Shown here piece after piece: positions 51,817 through 62,626 of a DNA stretch of 64,000 nt (its first letter is position 1; every line of letters starts with the position of its first letter). Origin of the DNA: Aphrocallistes beatrix (taxonomy: Eukaryota; Porifera; Hexactinellida; Sceptrulophora; Aphrocallistidae). Where the stretch lies: the NCBI GenBank assembly GCA_963281255.1, contig OY725502.1, positions 3,968,001-4,032,000 of the forward strand. The letters are read 5' to 3'. Both the position numbers and the translations under genes were made by a program. The notes beneath the pieces are model-generated. The model did no database searches, was not told the DNA's origin, and was given only the letters and a program-made list of their open reading frames with translations.

Positions 51817-54553
51817 ATGACTGGTCGCATTGAAGAAGTCGTTAATATGATACCAGATACGATTCCAAACTTCGTTCCCAGTGAATACGGTCTCAAGAAA
51901 CTTACCACATACCTGGAAAATACTCGCAACCACCCTCTATATCCTGTCCTTCAAACGCTTATCGAAAAAACGATCGCTTTTCGCACAATCTTAACAACAC
52001 CTGACCCAAAAAAATTGCAAAAATTCTTAGACAGTCAAGAGGACCCTACAAAGTTTAAAACCGATATCCGAGAATTGATTGAAAAGTCGAAACAAGAGCT
52101 GACGCCTTTATTTACAAAAGATACAGAAACGAATACAATCGTATTATTGTCCATAAAAATACTCTACGTCTATCTACTTGAACTTCATAAATGTTGTGTG
52201 CTATCAAATACTTTCGTTCAAAATTACAGTGAAGTGCTAATTAAGAACCGTCAACGATCCGACGCCAGTATTAACTCCCTATTAAAAGAGGCAAAGGCTA
52301 AAATCAGCAATTCATCGGACTTAGCTAATAGGCCAGTAGTCTATGATGCATCTATCGATATTGCGACGGCGGACAAAACTAATACCAAAAATTCACCAGG
52401 TCGCTCAAAGAATTGTATAATTTTAGAGTCAAGTGAAAAGATCAAAGAACGAATACAATTCGGTGAAAAGGGGATTTTCGTTAAGAAAATGTCAGAATTA
52501 AATGGAAAGGAGCTTAACCCAGAAGATCTTCAAGGAAAAGATTCTCTTAAACCTCCAACTTTTCAACCTCCAGATCCCCAATTGAATCGGCAATGGAACA
52601 ACTTTAACCAAACTGAGAAACCTTTCATGCCTCCACCGTTGCCAGTGCCTAATGGAACTCATCCAACGCCAAGATTTACAAAAAGATCGAATTTACCACG
52701 ACCTGCTGTTGACATACTGAAAACTTGGCTTTTCCAACATCTTGTACATCCGTATCCATCCGAAGAAGAAAAGAGAATGTTAGCTCAGCAAACGAATTTG
52801 AATTTAACTCAAGTTAACAATTGGTTTATTAACGCTCGCAGAAGGATATTACAACCTATGTTGGAGCCACGTTCACAAAACACCATCCAGACGATTCAAC
52901 AACCAACAAGACTCCCACATCAATCGACTTTGCAAACGCAACAAATTTTACAAGCCGCTCCCGACCCCATGGGGCAATCTCATCCCGGTGCAAAGTACCC
53001 AGTGTATACGCTTACGTCCGCTCCGATTATGTCTATGGGTCATGAACAAGCAATACCCATATGCAATTCTGAGCTGTTTTTGCAAGCGGGGCAAGTTTTA
53101 GCACAAGGTAAGCTATGCAAGTGTAATTTAAGCTAGATCATTACAGGTTCAAATCACTGTAATAATATTAATGCACTTAATCGATATAATTTAGTAAAAG
53201 TAGCTTACAGCATCAGTTAACATGTTTTTTTGATATTTGATCTAGGATGTAGAAGGATGTTGGCTTGTCCTTCAAACTTTGTGGGAATTAAGTACAATGG
53301 AAAATATTCAAAAAAATCAACGCGCAACTTCAATGGCAGTAATTTGATAATAAGTGTTGAAAGTTAAATGGATAAGAACTGTGTAGCTCTGTGATAGGCA
53401 GTAAAACTCTCAAAATTTAATTAATATGTACGTATATATGTATAATGAAATCCAATTTATTGGACTGTATCACTAAAAGGTCGAATTTGATACATATTGT
53501 ACACGATAACTGTCTGAAAACAATTATAAAATTTGCTGGCTATATTAAGCGCATAAGAATGTAATTCATTGTGGTGTCTAGTCGTCCAGTTAACTTTGCA
53601 CTCTACTCTCTTTTCTAGAATAATTGTGTATACCAATTGTGATACTCTAACATAGTAGATGTTATTCAAGATGAGTGTTTAAATTACAAGGATACAATTA
53701 ACATAAACTAGCTAATTAAAATTTCACACTATAATACGAGATTTGAATATCATATGAAGGAATGGTGGTAGTATAATATTTGTATTGTAAAATTAATTAG
53801 TAGTTCATCAACTACTGTTTCTTTAGGTGCTGCATTCAGTAACGGTGGAAATCCAAACACTGCTCAGCTTGTGAGCACAATGGGCGCCGCACCCATCACT
53901 GTGACTCAAATTCGTGGTACCAATGATGCAATATTCCCAACACAACCCCAACCAATCAATCCAGGCCAGGTGACAACGATATTAACACAAGATCCTAATC
54001 GACCTGGAACATATACCGTCGCTCACGGGGGTCTGAATGTTATGCCAGCACCCATTCCGAAGATAAAAACCGAAGTTGATTTAGAGACCAGCGCACAACC
54101 AACATTGGTCACTGAAGAACAACTACAACAACTGCAGCAACCGCAATTGCCTATGAATCCACATATTGTTCCAACGAATAGTAAGAAACTTATACCTACA
54201 CTAAATCTACTCTAAATAACCCTAACTCATTTTAACTTCATACACGTAGTCTGTTACACAAGTATTAAATTATATGAATGCATATATGAAGAAATTGTAA
54301 ATTGTGGGACTTAACAAGTTCATTATATGTTCCCAGCAAAAACTTTCATAGGTATGCTTCTCTACGCTCACCTAATTAATAAACACAAACAAGTTACAAA
54401 TATGTACATTTATTTATGTTTTAGTATTCAACTATGGATTAATGAAAAGTTGCCTATATTCTTATTTTTATTTTCATAGATACGCAGAATATGCAAACAC
54501 CACGAGTTTTGCTAACCACACCCCATCAGTTAACGCCTCCTCTTTCGGATTAA
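51817..54553 (+). CDS. PKNOX: PREP/PKNOX-type TALE homeobox transcription factor, three exons
   Basis: Exons 51817-53107, 53827-54180 and 54480-54553 join in phase to give 572 residues. The N-terminus holds a MEIS/PKNOX-N-like region (about 38-140: [18 protein letters not shown]), used by PREP/MEIS proteins to bind PBC partners. The TALE homeodomain is at about 289-350, with the three-residue loop around HPYP (311-314), [10 protein letters not shown] with Ile at position 50, and ILQPML directly after. [18 protein letters not shown] is close to PREP/PKNOX. The C-terminal exons are Gln/Pro-rich, resembling a transactivation tail. A 719-bp intron separates exons 1 and 2. Reading through the first intron would end the protein after about 9 extra residues. 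Confidence 0.88.
53108..53826. other. PKNOX intron 1
   Basis: 719-bp GT-AG intron, A+T rich. A 70-codon minus-strand frame at 53457-53669 has no recognisable content. Confidence 0.5.
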
Positions 54554-55006
54554 TTAATTTCCCAGCAGCTACTGTACGACTAAACCTCACCAATCACACT
54601 ACTGTTGATCTTAATGAAAATTCCTTTCTGACGAGGTAGTTAGGACTTCTAGGTAAATAAGCAAGCACTCCTACTTTGGTATTACATATCCTTATAACTG
54701 TTAGATTTAGTTGTTTTGTTGTATGAGCTATGTTGTATGAGCTATTTTGTTGTAATTAATCAGTCGTATATTAGCTCGAATAATTATAATTATGCATAAA
54801 TGATACATATATACTTGAATGATATTATTTGGGATTAAAAAGATTGAACTGAATTGAGGATTGGTTAGTTTAGTATTAACTATGATTAGTAAGTTAAGCC
54901 ATAGGGACACATAAAATAAATACCTGTTTATTATCCATGTTTTTAGAAACTAGGGACAAGAATCGTTATTTTTTATAATACCAAAATATTAATAATTACT
55001 ATATCG

Positions 55007-55222
55007 CATACATGCCAACCTGAGCCATGATAAGAGCGGGACTCAGCGTTGAATTTGGCGGGACATGGCGGGACGCAATAGAAATGTACTAAACATAGAA
55101 TTAAAAAAGCGGGACACAATGGGGAAATTTCATGTAAAAGTGGGACACTCGTAAAAATTAGCTCAATAGAAGAGTGAAAAAAGCGGGACGTCCCGCCAAA
55201 AACGGGATAGTTGGCAAGTATG
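55007..55222. mobile_element. MITE with CATACWTGCCAAC ends, 6-bp target duplication
   Basis: A 216-bp element flanked by ATATCG at 55001-55006 and 55223-55228. The ends are CATACATGCCAAC and GTTGGCAAGTATG (12 of 13 complementary). The interior has repeated GCGGGAC motifs (e.g. GGCGGGACATGGCGGGACG and GCGGGACGTCCCGCC). No coding capacity. Similar GCCAAC/GCGGGA foldback repeats are, from general knowledge, common in invertebrate genomes. Confidence 0.85.
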
Positions 55223-56009
55223 ATATCGTAACCAGTATCAGAATTCCTCACAGAATTATCCCTGAGGAACTCTCCGTGGAGGGATATCATCATTTACTGT
55301 GGTTTGTTAACCTGCCTTGTTTAAAATCAATTAAATCAACTTTTCTGTCTAGACTGAGGGATATATGCACTTACTTCTAATTAGCGCAAAATATTATGTG
55401 GTTCGAATGTATTCGGCTAATATAGGTTTACAATTTTATTAGGCTATTATATTTATAAATTAAATGTGCATGTTCATAGAAAATAGTGATTTACATTAAA
55501 GACATCAGCGAAAATGGGTCTAGCCTTTCGCTCTTTCATCAAGCATTTGTGATATAGGCACGGTATTGGCTCGAATCAACTTAATTTATCAACCCATGTA
55601 AGGGGTCCAGGATTTATGTACATGATTTTTTTGGTCAATGGGGGGAGATAGTTTGTTCTAAAATTCTATTATGAAGGTAATTCTGGATAAGTTGAGAGCA
55701 TTTGCATAAAATCTACTTGCTGTAATTGATAGATTTCGAACCTTAGAGTAATGTTTCCAGTAGGGAATGGACGACGTTTATGATCATAGGATGGTAATGC
55801 ATGATGGGCCGAACTGTCCTATAACATGTGACACTTTATCTCAACCCCTTTCGGAGGTCTAGCCATAGGACCAGAGGATAAACAGAACTTTCGTCTCTGG
55901 AAATTTCGTCTCATGGAAAACTCCAAAAAGTGTTATAATGCAATACTAAACCTTTTGTAACCTTCCAAATATGGAGAATATAAACAACGCCATTATTATT
56001 GATTTTATC

Positions 56010-56494
56010 CAAGGTTGAAACCGATTAAACCGAATATCAGTATTCATGAATAGTTCCTGAACCGAATACGAATACTGATAATATTCGGTGCTCTAACCGA
56101 ATACGAATAGTGATAATATTCAGCTACTCTAACCGAATACGAATACTGATAATATTCAGCTACTCTAACCGAATACAAATACTGATATTATTCGGTTACT
56201 TCATAAATTCTAATACTGCGCAGCTGAAATAAATAATCTTTAATTAATAGAGGACTGTGAATTGTTATAATACTATATGTTGACCTATTTTACAGATAGT
56301 GACTGGATATGATAGGTAAATTAGTTAGAAAATATATTATAACCAAGGTTGAACCCGATTGAACCGGATATAAATATTCATGAATATTCCCTAACCGAAT
56401 ACGAATACTGATATTCGGTTCCCAATCGAATATCAACTATTTGCCAAATAGTATTTGGTCTAACCGAATATTGAACTATTCGGTTGCAACCTTG
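56010..56494. mobile_element. hAT-like MITE with 8-bp target duplication
   Basis: A 485-bp element flanked by ATTTTATC at 56002-56009 and 56495-56502. The termini are CAAGGTTGAAACC and GGTTGCAACCTTG. The interior is dominated by CCGAATA/TATTCGG motifs. A second copy of the left end (CAAGGTTGAACCCGATTGAA at 56344) lies inside, so the element is composite or duplicated. The 8-bp duplication and CAAGGTTG end suit the hAT superfamily. No transposase. Confidence 0.88.
56055..56198. repeat. 36-bp tandem repeat, four units
   Basis: Four 36-bp units, each close to CTCTAACCGAATACGAATAC then TGATAATATTCAGCTA. Each unit carries its own dyad (CCGAATA...TATTCRG) able to form a small hairpin. Nested within the hAT-like element. 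There are no unique spacers, so it is not a CRISPR array. Confidence 0.9.
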
Positions 56495-57043
56495 ATTTTA
56501 TCTATCATATCATTATAGTTTTACAGAGCCGAAAATTTTAGGAACCAAAAATTAATGAGACGAATTCCATGAGACCAAATTTCCGGAAATGAAATTTGCG
56601 CCATTCGGACGAATAGAAGCCTTAGCTAAAGAATCTAGAGATGGATCATCTCGGTCAATGTCCTATTAAGTGTACAAAAATTGGGATAACTAAATGACCT
56701 TTGGTTTCTGACATGAAAAGGAAGAATATTTGATTTGCGGTTCGTTTTTTAATAATTTACCAAACAAGCTTCCCTTTCACAAGACTGTTTCCGATAGGCC
56801 GGTTTAATGAATTTTGACTCTTTATTTTCAGAGTACTAATACATAAAGTGTGGATCTCTCTAATAAACCGGAATCGGTCCAGTAAAAGCTTTTTTTTCTT
56901 CCTTTTCGAAAATACTGATAATAGTTCAATGTAATATTTTTGTTACTATCTATACGTTTTGCGAACTAATCAAATATAATTTCAGATTAGAATTCATTAC
57001 CGAACAGATTCACTTTTCTCAAAAAACACTTACAATCTTCAAA

Positions 57044-60000
57044 ATGAGTGACAAAGACATAGATGATATGATAGATGATCTGCAGCTAATCGAAGATCCT
57101 TACTCGAACCCCATATCCTACCAGCACCATATTTCCAGCAATGCAATTGCGAACGACTGTCACTTACGTGAGCCAACACCACGAGGCCCTCAACCGATGA
57201 TTATATCACCAATTCCGCGAAATCCCACACTAAACACGGAAGAAAAGCAAATATGTTTAAAAAAATTCGAATCGTGGTCTGAGTGTGAACAGATCGAGTT
57301 TGTCCAAGCGTTGATTTCACGCATGGCATTCCATCAGCAGGAGAAAGTGAATAGTTTCTTAGAGCCTATTCTTCAGCGAGATTTCATTTCAGAACTGGCT
57401 AACCGCGGGCTGGATAGCATAGCTTGTTACATTCTTGGCTCTTTGGTAAGTTATTGTTATTTCCTCTTTTCATCATATATAGTGTCTTGAATGCTATTTT
57501 TTTGTTCTCGGTTTCAGTTTATCTTCATATTATTCGAAACGTCACTTTTAATCTAATAACAGTGACGTCAAACTTGCCAAATAATCCATCAATTTTGGAC
57601 TGGAGAGAATATTCTGTGCCTTTAATTATGGAAACTGGTCATTACGGACTTCGACGCCTATGATGCACTCACAGTTTGGATGCATCTAATCATTCCGGAA
57701 TATATGTGTCTAAATTACGGACTTGGGCGGTACGATTCCAGGAAATATGAACACCTAATTTCGAAATCAAATTTATTCCATAATTTAAACATTGGGATAT
57801 CCCGGAAAGGTCCATACCACTCCGTCTCAGAAATTAGACGTACCCCGATGGATTCATGGAATCTTTACAATATACATTTTATAATGTACCACATTTAGTA
57901 ATTGTTTATGTTGTAGTGTAGGATTTTCCACGACTGTATACTGTGTTATAATCCACATACAGTACTTGTACAAATACGAAATTTTATATTCGTCTTCCAA
58001 TGTATTCACAAAAGCTCGTGAAGTTTTCCCTTGGTAAGTGCCACAGGAGAAATTTTTCTCGACAATCTTATCGGACGCACAATTGCGGGGAATTACGAGC
58101 CACAGATATTGGGCAGAAAGTCAAGATAGCCGGTTGGTTACAAGCACCCCGAGTATCTCATAGTCGAATAGTACCTCAATTTATTCCAATACAAGATATG
58201 TATGGGGTTACGCAAGCCATAAGTAAGACACCGAAAATTAAAAGTTTAGTTCAAAAAACACCTTTTGAGTCAATTGTGTCGGTTGAGGGGCTCGTGATTG
58301 CAAGAAAATCTCCAAATTTGACAAACCCCACAGGACAAATAGAAATAGTAACTGAGCATTTTGAAGTTTTAAATCGAAGTGATAATTTATCCTACAACTC
58401 TCTCAAAGAATATTACCTCAAAAAGGATAAGATTTCGAATGAACATCGTCATGTTTTCTTGAGGAGACCCGAGAACCTCAAAATATTAATAAAAAGAAGT
58501 AAGTTCATCCACACACTATCACACTATCTACATACTGAACGTGGTTTTATAGAGGTGGATACTCCAGTTCTTACTAAAAAGACACCCGAAGGTTCTAAAG
58601 AATTTATTGTACCCTCAGCCGACATACCGCATCACTTCTACACTCTCGCACAAAGCCCTCAACAATTCAAACAACTTTTAATGGTCTCTTCCATCGATCG
58701 ATACTTTCAAGTAGCGAAATGCTTCCGTGATGAAGACCATAGTGGAAAGAAAAATATTGAATTCTCACAACTTGACTTAGAAATGGCATTTGTTACACAA
58801 ACCGATGTAATGAATTTAATTGAAGATTTAGTTTGTGAAGCAATCGCGAAAATATTCCCAGATCATTCATTGCTACAAACTCCTTTTCCTAAATTGACAT
58901 ATCATGAAGCTATGTCGAAGTATGGCACAGATAAACCTGATATAAGAGGTGTAAAAGACTTGGAAAAACTCGCATTCGCATGGATCTACGACTTTCCACT
59001 CTTTAAACAGACAAATACCGGTGAACTTAAATCAGAACATCACCCCTTCACTTCTCCACATCCAGAAGACGCAGAACTTATCTACACAGATCCGCTGAAT
59101 GCTCGTGGACAGAGCTTCGACTTGGTTTTAAACGGTGTTGAAATAGGTGGCGGTTCAATACGTATACATCAACCTCCCATTCAACGTTATGTCTTAGAAG
59201 AGGTGTTGAAAACAGATATAAATGAGCTAATGCATCTTATTTCCGCGCTTGGGGATGGCTGTCCGCCTCATGGCGGGTTTGCACTGGGGCTAGACCGTAT
59301 GTTGATGAATTTATTGGGCCAATCAAATACTAACGACGTCATAGCGTTTCCTAAATCATGCACTGGTAGAGACAATACGATTAATTCTCCGTCCAAATTA
59401 ACAGCAGATGAAATAGCCGAATATGGATTGAATTTCACAAGTTGATTTATATGTTTTTGTGTGTTAGGTAGTGTTTTATTAGTATCATGTAGGTGATTCT
59501 AGAATCTACTTCGAAATAATAAAGTGTAATCACTGCGTTGTTTTGGTGTTTCGGCAGATCTCATTTAGATACGTAGCGTATAAACCCAAATAGTAGCTCT
59601 CCTTTAAATTATTCTTTCGCCTCCACAAAGGTGCCATTTTTAGTGGCCCCAAATGTCCGGAAATTGAAGGTATAATATTATTAATTAATCCCCAGAACCG
59701 TCCCGCTATTTCATAATTTAGATAATGAGATATTCTGGAAATCGTTCATCCGTTCCGGAAATTAGATACACCCAAATTATTGCTTCTTTACATATATTAA
59801 ATTACGCTGCATGATTAAATTCTTTGAAATTATCTTTATGTGAAACAACAACTTTCATCAGGTACAAAATATAGCTAAAAATTATATAATATCCCCCGAC
59901 TACTATCCGTGGATATAGGATATATGCAATTTAAATCAATCTCCTAACTAATCCATATCCATGGTCCATATAATAACATTTATAAAAACCTCATTTTTTT

Positions 60001-62130
60001 ATTGATTGATATATTATTAGATGTATTAATTCGAATTTTTGTTATTTAACTATTTTTCTAGGATGAGCGCTCTCTATGCAGGGCAGAATTAGTATGCCGG
60101 ACATGGTATGAAGTGATAATGAAAGGGAAATTATGGCGCAAACTCATCTTACATAATATCAAAACACAACCCATATGGAGAGGATTAGCCGAGCGGCGGA
60201 AATGGGGGCAATTCATACTAGGCAATAGTTCTGGGGACATAATCTCGATTACAGGCACAGCTCAATTATCTGGTAGATATTACAGATTATTGTATCCTTG
60301 CATTATACAGGTACGAAATAATAAATATAATACGTATTTGGCACTGAATAAGAGGTTAAGTGAAATACCTATTCGAAAGTAATAGGTAAATGATACAGTA
60401 AGGAACAAAATACAAACCCCCAAACGAATAAAAACAGGAAGAAATCCTACCAATGGTGTTATATCTATTAATTTGTGTATGAATTTAAGATGTTTTATAA
60501 CTGTAGGATATCAGTGGGCTAGAAAAGAATTGGAAAGAGGGCGTACCATCACTCAGTGTAATTCAATGTAACAGTTCTAACAGTAAAGGAGTGTATTGCT
60601 TACAGTATGATGATAGAAAGATTGTCTCCGGCCTGAGAGACAACACCATCAAGATTTGGGAGCGAGACACGCTCAATTGTGTACAAGTATGTATGATTAA
60701 TGTTTGATTTGACACAACTCATTTTTGAAATCTTAAGCTCTAATATTCCCATGATAATAATTATCAACCTTTACGTCATTAATCAACCGCCACCATTGTA
60801 TGATGGTTATAAGTGATTGGCTAATACCAAGTGGCATAGGTTAATACTTTTATAATAAATAAATACGTACGTATTCAATATAGGCTCGTGAATTTAGTTG
60901 AAAATTTTTATTTATTATCCATGGTTGCCTCCTGAATCTCCAACATGTACTATATCGACATATAATTACCCACCACATTTATTTTAGATTTCTTTGTATG
61001 TAATAAAGATATTTTATTACAGTCAACTCCGATTATTAATCGGGGCGACCGTTTAGTCGGGACAAGTCTCCAGGAACGGAATTATTCCCATACATAGAAA
61101 TTAATACGATATTTCATCGGTTAACTTAGCACTCCGTTTATTCGGGACTAAATATCATGGGCCCCCGAAGTGTCCCGATTAAGCGGAGTCGCTTGTATAT
61201 TAAAATCCGTGTGTCATACTGAGGGGAGGGCGGATACAATTTAGTAAAGTTGTTCTCATATCATTTGTCTTATAGATACTCAAAGGTCACACAGGTAGTG
61301 TGTTGTGCTTACAATACGATGGTGACGTCATTATAAGTGGGAGCTCAGACTCAACAATCCGTGTATGGGATGTACGCACTGGACAACTGATAAAGACATT
61401 GATTCATCACTGTGAAGCCGTCCTACACTTACGGTTCGATGGGAAGAATATGGTCACCTGTTCGAAAGATCGCACTATTGCAGTATGGGAGGTGAATTCT
61501 CCAAGTGATATCGTACTACGGCGAGTATTAGTGGGGCATCGGGCAGCTGTGAATGTAGTTGATTTTGATGATAAATTCATTGTCAGTGCGAGTGGTGATC
61601 GGACAATAAAAGTTTGGCGTACATCGACCTGTGAGTTTATTCGAACCCTTCAAGGACATCGCCGTGGTATCGCATGCCTGCAATACAGGGACAATCTAGT
61701 GGTGAGTGGATCTAGTGATAATTCAATCCGCCTATGGGATATCCATAGCGGGCAATGTTTGAGAATTTTAGAAGGACATGAAGAGTTGGTCAGATGTATT
61801 AGGTTCGATGATAAACGAATCGTCTCGGGGGCTTACGACGGGAAGATAAAAGTGTGGGATTTGGAATCAGCCATGAATCCCAGAGTACCTACTAACATTC
61901 TCTGTATTCGAACTCTTGATGAACATACTGGGAGGGTGTTTCGCCTACAGTTCGATTCTTTTCAAATCATTTCGAGCTCACACGATGACACCATTTTAAT
62001 TTGGGACTTTTTAGATCAACGCTCGCCTGACTATGACTTAACAAGGTTAGAGGAACAAGAAATCTCAAACAGCAACCAAATCGCCAGTTTTGACTATTAC
62101 CAAGATTTTTTATACTCAGACAACACATGA
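57044..62130 (+). CDS. BTRC: Beta-TrCP (BTRC/FBXW11) F-box/WD40 ubiquitin ligase subunit, four exons
   Basis: Exons 57044-57445, 60062-60310, 60507-60686 and 61276-62130 join in phase 0 to give 561 residues (human FBXW11 542, BTRC 605). It is the substrate receptor of SCF ligases for phosphodegrons in beta-catenin, IkB and others. N-terminal dimerisation (D) domain at about 67-110 ([20 protein letters not shown]). F-box at about 117-160: the first part ([18 protein letters not shown]) is at the end of exon 1 and the rest ([19 protein letters not shown]) begins exon 2. Then [14 protein letters not shown] and seven WD repeats, including [19 protein letters not shown] and [20 protein letters not shown], nearly identical to vertebrates. 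Intron 1 (2.6 kb) contains the complete DARS2 gene on the same strand. Confidence 0.96.
57446..57999. other. Beta-TrCP intron 1, part upstream of DARS2
   Basis: 554 bp that hold the start of the intron, a foldback repeat at about 57640-57850 and, immediately before 58000, whatever promotes DARS2. Short open frames here belong to the repeat and are not accepted as genes. Confidence 0.5.
57640..57850. mobile_element. Foldback MITE fragment, TTACGGAATTAGG family
   Basis: Contains TTACGGACTTGGGCGG, then GGAAATATGAACACCTAATT, the same order of motifs as at 21055 and 63826, followed by an inverted partner (AAATTAGACGTACCCCG). Arms are diverged and exact ends are unclear. Confidence 0.6.
58000..59445 (+). 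CDS. DARS2: Mitochondrial aspartyl-tRNA synthetase, nested in a beta-TrCP intron, lacks GAD domain
   Basis: A 481-residue intronless class II synthetase that charges mitochondrial tRNA-Asp. A basic leader ([20 protein letters not shown]) suggests mitochondrial import. Anticodon-binding OB fold at about 35-125 ([19 protein letters not shown]). Motif 2 region [16 protein letters not shown], then [11 protein letters not shown]. Motif 3 [13 protein letters not shown]. Also ESxHHPFTxPH-like [16 protein letters not shown] and GGGSIRIH, as in bacterial-type AspRS. Human DARS2 (645) and bacterial enzymes carry a GAD insertion of roughly 100+ residues between KPDxR and the WxxxFPLF strand; here KPDIRG (312-317) is followed by only about ten residues before WIYDFPLF (328-335), so GAD is absent. 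A candidate AATAAA lies at 59518-59523. It lies wholly within beta-TrCP intron 1, same strand. Confidence 0.93.
   Translation: MYSQKLVKFSLGKCHRRNFSRQSYRTHNCGELRATDIGQKVKIAGWLQAPRVSHSRIVPQFIPIQDMYGVTQAISKTPKIKSLVQKTPFESIVSVEGLVIARKSPNLTNPTGQIEIVTEHFEVLNRSDNLSYNSLKEYYLKKDKISNEHRHVFLRRPENLKILIKRSKFIHTLSHYLHTERGFIEVDTPVLTKKTPEGSKEFIVPSADIPHHFYTLAQSPQQFKQLLMVSSIDRYFQVAKCFRDEDHSGKKNIEFSQLDLEMAFVTQTDVMNLIEDLVCEAIAKIFPDHSLLQTPFPKLTYHEAMSKYGTDKPDIRGVKDLEKLAFAWIYDFPLFKQTNTGELKSEHHPFTSPHPEDAELIYTDPLNARGQSFDLVLNGVEIGGGSIRIHQPPIQRYVLEEVLKTDINELMHLISALGDGCPPHGGFALGLDRMLMNLLGQSNTNDVIAFPKSCTGRDNTINSPSKLTADEIAEYGLNFTS
59446..60061. other. Beta-TrCP intron 1, part downstream of DARS2
   Basis: 616 bp with the DARS2 3' end, including AATAAA at 59518-59523, then a degenerate foldback-like stretch at about 59640-59775 (TGTCCGGAAATTGAAGG and CCGTTCCGGAAATTAGATAC), then A+T-rich DNA leading to the acceptor TTTTCTAG before 60062. 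Confidence 0.5.
59518..59523 (+). terminator. Candidate polyadenylation signal for DARS2
   Basis: AATAAA 72 bp after the DARS2 stop codon, in the transcribed sense of both DARS2 and the host beta-TrCP pre-mRNA. Use is inferred; the hexamer is common in A+T-rich DNA. Confidence 0.5.
60687..61275. other. Beta-TrCP intron 3
   Basis: 589-bp intron between WD-repeat exons. It contains the TA-flanked MITE at 61020-61195 and otherwise A+T-rich sequence. Confidence 0.6.
61020..61195. mobile_element. Small Tc1/mariner or pogo-like MITE, TA target site
   Basis: A 176-bp element bounded by TA at 61018-61019 and 61196-61197. The left end CAGTCAACTCCGATTA pairs imperfectly with the right end TAAGCGGAGTCGCTTG. 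Inside are further inverted ATTAATCGGG/CCCGATTAAG and TTTAGTCGGGAC/TTATTCGGGAC-type motifs. Non-coding, within beta-TrCP intron 3. Confidence 0.75.
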
Positions 62131-62514
62131 ATCCTTAGCATGGGCACTTGATTGTATATATGCATAGACCCTCGCCTCCCGTGTCTCTCTTCACTGCAAA
62201 TCATAGCTAGAGACAATCATGTTTCCATTTTTGAACAGTATATTGTATACCCTAGTTGTAATTGGATTAATTATCCAGCAAACTAATGTTTTGTTAATTC
62301 AGAGAGTGTAGTCAAGATGGCATTTAAAGTGTAATCGTTTCGGTAGCAATTTATTTTAATGTATTGTTTATAGGTTTTCGCGATAATTTTGCGATACGTG
62401 TTTTTATAGTCCTCACGAATAGATATTTACAAATAATTGTTAATAGTATATATAAGTTAAAGAAACTTCTCTTTACTACACTTGTATTTACTATTCATTT
62501 CTAATAGGCTTTAA

Positions 62515-62626
62515 CCCCCCCCCCCCGATTTAAATTTGGAATGTTGCTAACTTATTTCTGCTTAAATCATTTTGGGCTGGGATGCCTTATGAATATGCGG
62601 TATTTACTATAAATAGAATATACCCC
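62515..62626 (+). repeat. Dispersed repeat, copy B, preceded by poly-C
   Basis: A 12-base C run (62515-62526) leads directly into sequence matching 39949-40050: TTGCTAACT, TCATTTTGGGC and CTATAAATAGAATATACCCC. The poly-C edge may be part of the element, since copy A also begins with CCC at the same point. Confidence 0.8.

Larger units (their letters stand above)
54554..57043. other. 2.5-kb transposon-rich intergenic region
   Basis: Between PKNOX and beta-TrCP. Contains a MITE with 6-bp target duplication (55007-55222) and a hAT-like MITE with 8-bp duplication and a 36-bp tandem array (56010-56494). The latter is surrounded by a looser inverted pair at about 55890-55930 and 56565-56610 (TTCGTCTC...GGAAATTTCGTCTCATGG type arms). 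No gene is supported. Confidence 0.6.

Noticed and set aside
56055-56198. Possible CRISPR-like 36-bp repeats
   Set aside because: Direct tandem copies without spacers, nested in a hAT-like MITE with an 8-bp target duplication.
57477-57898. Extra beta-TrCP exon or small genes after exon 1 (frames at 57424-57663 and 57680-57898)
   Set aside because: Exon 1 and exon 2 already join to give an unbroken F-box with no missing residues. These frames fall in intron and foldback repeat sequence.
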